DNA of 64,000 bases from Aurantiacibacter rhizosphaerae (GTDB lineage: Bacteria; Pseudomonadota; Alphaproteobacteria; Sphingomonadales; Sphingomonadaceae). Below, piece after piece: positions 58,723 through 64,000 of the stretch. The first letter of the stretch is position 1. Every line of letters starts with the position of its first letter. The DNA is taken from NCBI RefSeq assembly GCF_009807005.1, contig NZ_WUBR01000004.1:1-64000 (forward strand). Reading direction: 5' to 3'. The notes beneath the pieces were generated by a model. It did no database searches, had not been told where the DNA came from, and worked only from the letters and a program-made list of their open reading frames with translations. The translations under genes were made by a program, and so were the position numbers.

Positions 58723-58932
58723 TCAGGCGAAAAAGGTGATGGTGGCGATAAAGCCCGCCGCATAGGTTGCCGCGACGCTCTCCAGATCATGCCGGGAAAG
58801 GCCCAGCGCAATCCGTTTGCGCCATGGCGCCATCGGTTCAACCTCATTGGCGCGCGCCAGTGCATGTGGCGGCAGGGAGGCCCGGAAAGGGTGGCGGGCC
58901 GACTCGGTCGTTAGAACAAGGGAGCGTCTCAT
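58723..58932 (-). CDS. Small hypothetical protein
   Basis: The 69-residue product has an Arg-rich N-terminal half (MRRSLVLTTESARHPFRAS) and a C-terminal hydrophobic end (VAATYAAGFIATITFFA) that could be a membrane helix. No family recognised. The stop is back-to-back with that of the MFS gene (TGATCA). There is no strong RBS. It is retained because it fills an otherwise empty 230-base stretch and its end looks structured; it may be spurious. Confidence 0.45.
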   Translation of the reverse strand: MRRSLVLTTESARHPFRASLPPHALARANEVEPMAPWRKRIALGLSRHDLESVAATYAAGFIATITFFA

Positions 58933-59056
58933 GATGCCGTCTTAACGATATGGTAACTATTTGGCTCCCCACCCTGTGGACATGTGCCTGCACGGGACGG
59001 TTGGTAACTTCGGCAACTGGTTGCGGCGCAAACGGCCGGGGGCTACCGCAGCAGCT

Positions 59057-60724
59057 ATGACCAAGACCGCTGCACGCCTGCTTGTCGATTGCCTTGTCGA
59101 ACAGGGCGCCAGCCGCGCCTTCACAGTTCCGGGCGAGAGTTTCCTTCCGGTTCTGGATGCGCTTTCCGATTGTGACGCGATCCAAACCATTACCTGCAGA
59201 CAGGAAGGCGGCGTTGCCTTCATGGCCTGCGCCGATGGCGCGATGAGCGCCGCAAGCACAATGCAGCCCGGCATCGCCTTCGTCACCCGCGGCCCCGGTG
59301 CCACCAACGCCAGCATCGGTGTGCATGTGGCCATGCAGGACAGCCAGCCGATGATCCTGTTCATCGGCGATGTCGATCGTGCCATGCGCGACCGGGAGGG
59401 GTTTCAGGAAATAGACTTTCCCGCCTTTTTTGCACCGATCGCCAAATGGTCTGCCCGCATAGACGATGCCAGCCGCATTCCGGAATATATCGCGCGCGCA
59501 TGGTCCACCGCCATATCGGGCCGTCCCGGCCCCGTGGTCCTCGCCCTACCGGAAGATATGCTGCACGAGGAAGGTATCGAGGCGCCTGTTCGCCCCGCCC
59601 TAGTGCGCCCCGCACAGGCGCCCTGCCCCGATGTTATGGCAACCATGATGCAGATGATCGGCGATGCCGCAGCCCCGATAGCCATCGTGGGCGGCGCGGG
59701 ATGGAACGCGCGTACGCGCCATTACTTCACCGGGTTTGCAGAACGTATCGGCCTGCCTGTGGCCACCGCGTTCCGCCGACAGGATGCCTTGCCGCCCGAA
59801 TCGAAGGTTTATGCAGGCAATTTGGGCTATGGGCCCAACCCCAAGCTGACAGCGCGAATCAGGGATGCCGACCTAGTGTTGGTGGTGGGCGCGCGCCTGG
59901 GTGAAGCGACCACCGATGGCTACAGCCTCATCACGCCCGATCATCCCGATCAGCAGATGATCCACGTCCACCCTGACCCGAACGAACTGAACAGAGTGTA
60001 TCGCGCAGACCTTGCCATCTGTGCCGATACTGCGGAATTCGCCGAAAGCGCCGCCCTGTGGGACGATAGCGACGTGATCGATTTCGATTGCGGTGCGCAG
60101 GCACATGCCGATTGGCTGGAATGGAACACGCCGCGCGATGAAGCCAAGTTCGATCTGGATCTTGCCCTCGTCATGGCAAGCTGCCGACGTCTGCTGCCCA
60201 ATGATGCGATTATCTGTAACGGCGCCGGAAACTTTGCCGGCTGGTGGCATCGTTACTGGCCTTACGCTGGCTTCCCGTCCCAGCTTGCCCCCACGGCAGG
60301 GGCGATGGGATATGGCGTGCCCGCCGCAGTGGCCGCCGCCTTGCGCTGTCCGGAACGCTGCGTGGTTGCGGCGGCGGGCGATGGTGATTTCCTGATGAAC
60401 GGGCAGGAGCTTGCCACCGCAGCGCAATATGGCCTGGATCTGCTGGTGATCATTTTCGACAATTCCACCTACGGCACGATCCGCATGCATCAGGAGCGGG
60501 AATATCCCGGCCGTGAGGCGTCTACTCATCTGGCCAATCCTGATTTTGCCAAGATGGCGGAAAGCTTCGGCGGATGGGGCGTAACCGTGCGCGACAATGC
60601 GGAATTTGATGCCGCGCTGGAACAGGCCATGTCACGCAAAGGCATTCGCCTGCTGCACTGCCTTACCGATATTGAACAACTCAACGCCGCGGGTGCGACC
60701 GTCAGCTCCCTTCGCAGGAACTGA
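59057..60724 (+). CDS. TPP-dependent acetolactate-synthase-like enzyme
   Basis: The 555-residue thiamine-diphosphate enzyme has the three-domain layout of acetolactate synthase and oxalyl-CoA decarboxylase. The activating Glu lies in TCRQEGGVAFMACADG near residue 48. GPGATNASIGVHVAMQDSQP follows, and the TPP motif GDGDFLMNGQELATAAQYGLD is near residue 440. A central FAD/nucleotide-type domain carries LVVGARLGEATTDGY. No small regulatory subunit is adjacent, so it is not the biosynthetic IlvB pair. The substrate 2-oxoacid is unknown. A bidirectional terminator follows at 60732. Confidence 0.87.
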   Translation: MTKTAARLLVDCLVEQGASRAFTVPGESFLPVLDALSDCDAIQTITCRQEGGVAFMACADGAMSAASTMQPGIAFVTRGPGATNASIGVHVAMQDSQPMILFIGDVDRAMRDREGFQEIDFPAFFAPIAKWSARIDDASRIPEYIARAWSTAISGRPGPVVLALPEDMLHEEGIEAPVRPALVRPAQAPCPDVMATMMQMIGDAAAPIAIVGGAGWNARTRHYFTGFAERIGLPVATAFRRQDALPPESKVYAGNLGYGPNPKLTARIRDADLVLVVGARLGEATTDGYSLITPDHPDQQMIHVHPDPNELNRVYRADLAICADTAEFAESAALWDDSDVIDFDCGAQAHADWLEWNTPRDEAKFDLDLALVMASCRRLLPNDAIICNGAGNFAGWWHRYWPYAGFPSQLAPTAGAMGYGVPAAVAAALRCPERCVVAAAGDGDFLMNGQELATAAQYGLDLLVIIFDNSTYGTIRMHQEREYPGREASTHLANPDFAKMAESFGGWGVTVRDNAEFDAALEQAMSRKGIRLLHCLTDIEQLNAAGATVSSLRRN

Positions 60725-60731
60725 CGCCAAA

Positions 60732-60765
60732 GAAAAAGGCCGCCCCAAACGGAGCGGCCTTTTTC
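60732..60765. terminator. Bidirectional intrinsic terminator
   Basis: GAAAAAGGCCGC / GCGGCCTTTTTC forms a 12-bp stem with a 10-base loop; the plus strand ends in TTTTT and the minus strand likewise. It separates the convergent TPP-enzyme and csbD genes. Confidence 0.9.
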
Positions 60766-60786
60766 GTATAAGCGCTGATCCTCGGA

Positions 60787-60957
60787 TCAGATGTCGTTGC
60801 CAAGCTTGCCTTCGATTTCGCCCTTGAACTGTTGGGCTTCGCCCTTCTTTTCCTGGGCACGGCCTTCGGCGCGAGTTTCGGGATTGCCCGATTCCTGCTT
60901 TACGTTACCGACGGCTTCGTTGACGTTGCCCTTAACCTTTTCGGTGAATTCACCCAT
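60787..60957 (-). CDS. CsbD family stress protein
   Basis: The 56-residue CsbD-like protein is very hydrophilic, with GEFTEKVKGNVNEAVGNVKQ, the repeating K-G-x2-x-E-x2-G pattern of the family. Members are general-stress induced, with no defined activity. AAAGGAGATCATC precedes the ATG. Full length for the short form. Confidence 0.88.
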   Translation of the reverse strand: MGEFTEKVKGNVNEAVGNVKQESGNPETRAEGRAQEKKGEAQQFKGEIEGKLGNDI

Positions 60958-61041
60958 GATGATCTCCTTTGTCTGGTCGGGCTTCGCACCATCGCTTGCC
61001 CTTTGACCATACAACGGGTGGACTCAGTTAATCGTTCCCGC

Positions 61042-61452
61042 TTAACCTTCTGACATCTCAAGAATAATATCCCACTCTTCTGGCCGTATTTCAGCAACGG
61101 ACAGGCGCGACAGGCGGACCAATTCTATACCTTCAAGCGTTGGTTCGGCCTTGATCGCTTTCAGCGTCACAAAATGCTTCAGCGGGCGCACCGGCTTTAT
61201 TTTCACGGTTGGCCATTTGCCTTCCGGATCGGTGGGATCGATGAGGCCCGCCTCGCTCACTTTGGCAATGCCGACGATCTCCAGCCCCTTGTTCGAATGG
61301 TAGAAGAACACAGGGTCTCCCACCTTCATCGCCTTCATATTGTTGGCCGCGCGATGATTTCGCACGCCATCCCAGGTGGTTTCGCCATCCTCCACCAGCT
61401 GATCCCACGAATATTTGAAGGGTTCCGATTTCATGAGCCAGTGATTGAGCAA
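61042..61452 (-). CDS. EVE domain protein
   Basis: The 136-residue EVE (PUA-like) domain protein has WLMKSEPFKYSWDQLVEDG, WDGVRNHRAANNMKAMKVGDPVFFYHS and a C-terminal LSRLSVAEIRPEEWDII. Family members bind modified nucleotides in DNA or RNA. A TTG start at 61452 is chosen because AGGAGAGAACA lies directly upstream and because family members begin a few residues before the WLMKSEP motif; the internal ATG at 61434 would remove the conserved Trp. Confidence 0.9.
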   Translation of the reverse strand: MLNHWLMKSEPFKYSWDQLVEDGETTWDGVRNHRAANNMKAMKVGDPVFFYHSNKGLEIVGIAKVSEAGLIDPTDPEGKWPTVKIKPVRPLKHFVTLKAIKAEPTLEGIELVRLSRLSVAEIRPEEWDIILEMSEG

Positions 61453-61570
61453 TGTTCTCTCCTGTGTGCGGTGAAGCTGCGTCCTAGCGATACGCAGCCA
61501 GCGGAGCAATTAACCCGATATTGAATATGTTGCGCAATAAACGCCCTAGCTGAGACAGGGACTATCGCGT

Positions 61571-63256
61571 TTGAAAAAGGCGCCAGACAACAGGGCCACG
61601 CCCGCCGACAAGAAGATTCGCAATGCCGAGCGCGACATGATCGCGCTTGGCATCGCCATTGCGGCTATCATCCTGTTCGTTGGAACTGGCGGCTCCCTTA
61701 TGCCGCAAATCGTGAAAGCCTGGTTCTTTGGCGGCAAGAGCCCCGATCTGCTGCTGACCAATGCCGTGCTCCTCAACATTGCCCTGCTGATTTTCGGCTG
61801 GCGTCGCTACAAGGATCTTCACGCAGAAGTACAGGTGCGCCGCGAGGCTGAAGAGCGCGCGCGTGAACTGGCAGAACGCGATCCGCTGACGGGCAGCTTG
61901 AACCGGCGCAGCGGCCCGCCCGCGCTTGAGGCGCTGCGCACAGAACTGGCAGGCACTCATCGAGAGATCGCGGTGATGATGATCGATCTCGACAACTTCA
62001 AGCAGATCAACGATCTGAACGGCCACCAGTTGGGTGACCGTGTGTTGACCACGATAGCCCGCCGCATTGCCGATTCGCTGCCCAGGGAGGGCGTGATGGC
62101 CCGCATCGGCGGAGACGAATTCGTCTGCGGCATTCCTTTTGAAAGCACGGCGCGTGACAAGGTGGACAATCTGGTCGCCAATATGATCCGCAGCACGTCT
62201 GCCCCGATTGAATCCAATCACATGTCCGTGGAGGCCACAGTTTCCATCGGCATCGCAGAATCGGGCGGACAATATGCCCGTGGCGGCAATATGAATGCAG
62301 AGGCGCTGATCCACCGCGCCGATATCGCCATGTATCACGCAAAGAAACGTGGCCGAAATCGCTACTACTGGTTCGAACCGCAGATGGAGGACGAACTGCG
62401 GTTCCGCAACGAACTGGAAGCAGGCATTCGCCAGGGCATTCCTGCCGGTGAATTCGTGCCTTATTACGAACAGCAGATCGATCTTGCGACGGGCAAGCTT
62501 TCGGGTTTCGAGATGCTGGCGCGCTGGGAAAGCCCGCGGTACGGCACCGTCAGCCCTGAAATTTTCATCCCCATCGCCGAAGAGATCGAACTGATCGGCG
62601 AAATGTCCGAAATGCTGATCCGGCAGGCGCTGGAAGATGCGAAGGACTGGGATCCCAGCCTCACGCTTTCGGTGAATATCTCTCCCATCCAGCTGCGCGA
62701 TCCTTGGTTTGCACAAAAACTGCTGCACCTGCTGGTGGAAAGTGGTTTTCCGCCCACGCGCATGGAAATAGAGATCACCGAAAGATGCCTGCATGAAAAC
62801 ATGGGCGCGGTGCGATCGATCGTCACCAGCCTGAAGAACCAGGGCATTCACATCAGCCTGGATGATTTCGGCACCGGCCATTCCAGCCTGTCGCAATTGC
62901 AATCCCTCCCATTCGATCGGCTGAAGATCGATCGCAGCTTCGTGTCCGAACTTGCCGGTGAGGGCGATGGGAAAGCCTTGGTGGAGGCGATCGTCTCCTT
63001 GGGCAAAGGCCTCTCGTTGCCGGTCACCGCCGAAGGGGTGGAGAACAGCGAAGTGCTGAACCAGTTGCAGGGCATGGGAGATATGACGGGGCAAGGCTAT
63101 CTGTACGGCAAGCCCGAAAACGCCGCCGCCACGCGCAGACGGCTGGCCGCGATCAACATGCTCAACAAGGATTTTCCCGCACCGCTTTCCGCCCCGCTTT
63201 CCGGCCCACTCTCGGACAAGGCCACTTTATCCTCGGATCGACGCCAGGCAGGCTGA
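61571..63256 (+). CDS. GGDEF-EAL cyclic-di-GMP enzyme
   Basis: This 561-residue membrane-anchored protein has two N-terminal transmembrane helices (IALGIAIAAIILFVGTG and LLTNAVLLNIALLIFGW) and a short coiled linker. A diguanylate cyclase domain follows with intact RIGGDEF near residue 180, then an EAL domain. The EAL signature reads GFEMLARW (EML), but ESP, the Mg-binding ITERCL Glu, and LDDFGTGHSSLSQL with KIDRSFV are present, so phosphodiesterase activity is probable. The TTG at 61571 is the only plausible start before the first helix; no strong RBS is seen. Confidence 0.9.
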   Translation: MKKAPDNRATPADKKIRNAERDMIALGIAIAAIILFVGTGGSLMPQIVKAWFFGGKSPDLLLTNAVLLNIALLIFGWRRYKDLHAEVQVRREAEERARELAERDPLTGSLNRRSGPPALEALRTELAGTHREIAVMMIDLDNFKQINDLNGHQLGDRVLTTIARRIADSLPREGVMARIGGDEFVCGIPFESTARDKVDNLVANMIRSTSAPIESNHMSVEATVSIGIAESGGQYARGGNMNAEALIHRADIAMYHAKKRGRNRYYWFEPQMEDELRFRNELEAGIRQGIPAGEFVPYYEQQIDLATGKLSGFEMLARWESPRYGTVSPEIFIPIAEEIELIGEMSEMLIRQALEDAKDWDPSLTLSVNISPIQLRDPWFAQKLLHLLVESGFPPTRMEIEITERCLHENMGAVRSIVTSLKNQGIHISLDDFGTGHSSLSQLQSLPFDRLKIDRSFVSELAGEGDGKALVEAIVSLGKGLSLPVTAEGVENSEVLNQLQGMGDMTGQGYLYGKPENAAATRRRLAAINMLNKDFPAPLSAPLSGPLSDKATLSSDRRQAG

Positions 63257-63308
63257 TCCCCTTCCTCGCACCATTGCGAACTGGGACAACCCGCCCTAGG
63301 TGGCGCTG

Positions 63309-64000
63309 ATGCGTATTGCTTTCACCAAGATGCACGGTCTCGGCAACGATTTCGTCGTGCTCGACACGCGCGAAAATGCCATGCCTGCCATGGGCGCCGA
63401 CACGGTGCGCGCACTGGCCGATCGCACGCGTGGCATCGGTTGCGATCAGTTGATCGTGCTGGAGAATGATGCGCAGGCCACCGTGCGCATGCGCATCTAC
63501 AATGCCGATGGAGGCGAAGTGGAGGCTTGCGGCAATGCCGCGCGCGCCATTGGCCTGCTGCTGAAAGAACGCGCCACCATCGCCACCGCAGGCGGCCTGA
63601 TCGCCACCCAGCCCGATGCAAAGGGCATCGCTGTCGATATGGGAGAGCCTCGCTTCGATTGGGACGCCATTCCCCTCGCCTACCCGATGGATACCGCAGC
63701 CATGCCCGTGGGCTGGGATGTGCTGGAGCGGCCACTGGCGGTGAACGTGGGCAATCCGCATGTGATATTCTTCGTGGACGATGCCGATGCCGTGCCGCTG
63801 GAAACGCTGGGCGCGCAGATCGAAACCGATCCTCTGTTTCCCGATCGGATCAATGTAAATGTCGCCAGCGTAGCTGACCGTCAAACGCTTCACCTGCGCG
63901 TGTGGGAACGCGGCGTCGGCCTGACCAGAGCCTGCGGCACCGGTGCCTGCGCAACGGCGGTTGCTGCCATGCGGAGCGGGCTGACAGAGCGCGAGGTGAC
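63309..64000 (+). CDS. dapF: Diaminopimelate epimerase, partial at window edge
   Basis: At least 230 residues are present; the C-terminal end lies beyond the window. It converts LL- to meso-diaminopimelate for lysine and cell-wall synthesis. MHGLGNDFVVLD is the N-terminal signature. The two catalytic cysteines are in VEACGNAARAIG (near residue 77) and ACGTGACAT (near residue 213), each framed as in the family. Start ATG 63309 fits the MRIAFTKMHG N-terminus. Confidence 0.96.
   Translation, partial: MRIAFTKMHGLGNDFVVLDTRENAMPAMGADTVRALADRTRGIGCDQLIVLENDAQATVRMRIYNADGGEVEACGNAARAIGLLLKERATIATAGGLIATQPDAKGIAVDMGEPRFDWDAIPLAYPMDTAAMPVGWDVLERPLAVNVGNPHVIFFVDDADAVPLETLGAQIETDPLFPDRINVNVASVADRQTLHLRVWERGVGLTRACGTGACATAVAAMRSGLTEREV

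Overview
The window looks like chromosome of a GC-rich alphaproteobacterium, most likely Sphingomonadales (Erythrobacteraceae or Sphingomonadaceae). The reasons are split pntAA/pntAB transhydrogenase genes, a large TonB-dependent receptor inside a catabolic island, many CoA-dependent catabolic genes, and overlapping ATGA/GTGA gene junctions. The taxonomic call is inference from gene content; no marker gene was compared.

Layout. 1-1275: end of a proton-translocating transhydrogenase operon. 1440-39031: a catabolic island of about 30 genes. It holds two acyl-CoA ligases, a Rieske oxygenase with a distant Rieske ferredoxin, four acyl-CoA dehydrogenases, three hydratase/isomerase types, an SCP-x-type thiolase, an HMG-CoA-synthase-like/DUF35 fusion, a CitE-like lyase, several SDRs, a divergent B12-dependent acyl-CoA mutase with its cobalamin subunit and MeaB-type GTPase, an acetoin-dehydrogenase-like E1 with a free-standing lipoyl domain, a CoA transferase, a BKACE enzyme, a phytoene-desaturase-like flavoprotein, a TonB receptor and a MarR regulator. 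39330-45659: a classical valine/isobutyrate operon (mmsB, enoyl-CoA hydratase, 3-hydroxyisobutyryl-CoA hydrolase, isobutyryl-CoA dehydrogenase, mmsA) with a divergent LysR gene. 45719-64000: housekeeping genes (tRNA-Met, thpR-like, mltG, fabF, acpP, aspS, rnd, oxyR, a class A beta-lactamase lipoprotein, pgsA, an LplT-like MFS protein, a TPP enzyme, csbD, an EVE protein, a GGDEF-EAL protein, dapF).

Two observations stand out. First, a 14-bp palindrome, consensus GTnyGCTwGCrwAC, lies upstream of essentially every operon of the island (ten good copies between 2201 and 39031) and was not noticed elsewhere in the window. It marks the island as one regulon, most simply controlled by the MarR protein encoded at 21420-21956. 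Second, the mutase at 23718-25373 has lost the residues that define methylmalonyl-CoA mutase: the carboxylate-binding Arg is Gly, the catalytic His is Asp, and the Tyr over the cobalamin is Ile. It should act on a different, probably bulky and non-carboxylated, acyl-CoA.

Working model (inference): an imported hydrophobic alicyclic or terpenoid-like acid is CoA-activated and oxygenated. It is then shortened by beta-oxidation modules of the kind used for steroid side chains. The mutase moves a blocking branch, and a leucine-type MaoC-CitE module, a BKACE reaction and the flanking valine pathway finish the fragments. There is no extradiol dioxygenase, KshB-type reductase or recognisable 3-ketosteroid dehydrogenase, so the classical 9,10-seco steroid route is not encoded here. 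The substrate is not determined by the sequence.
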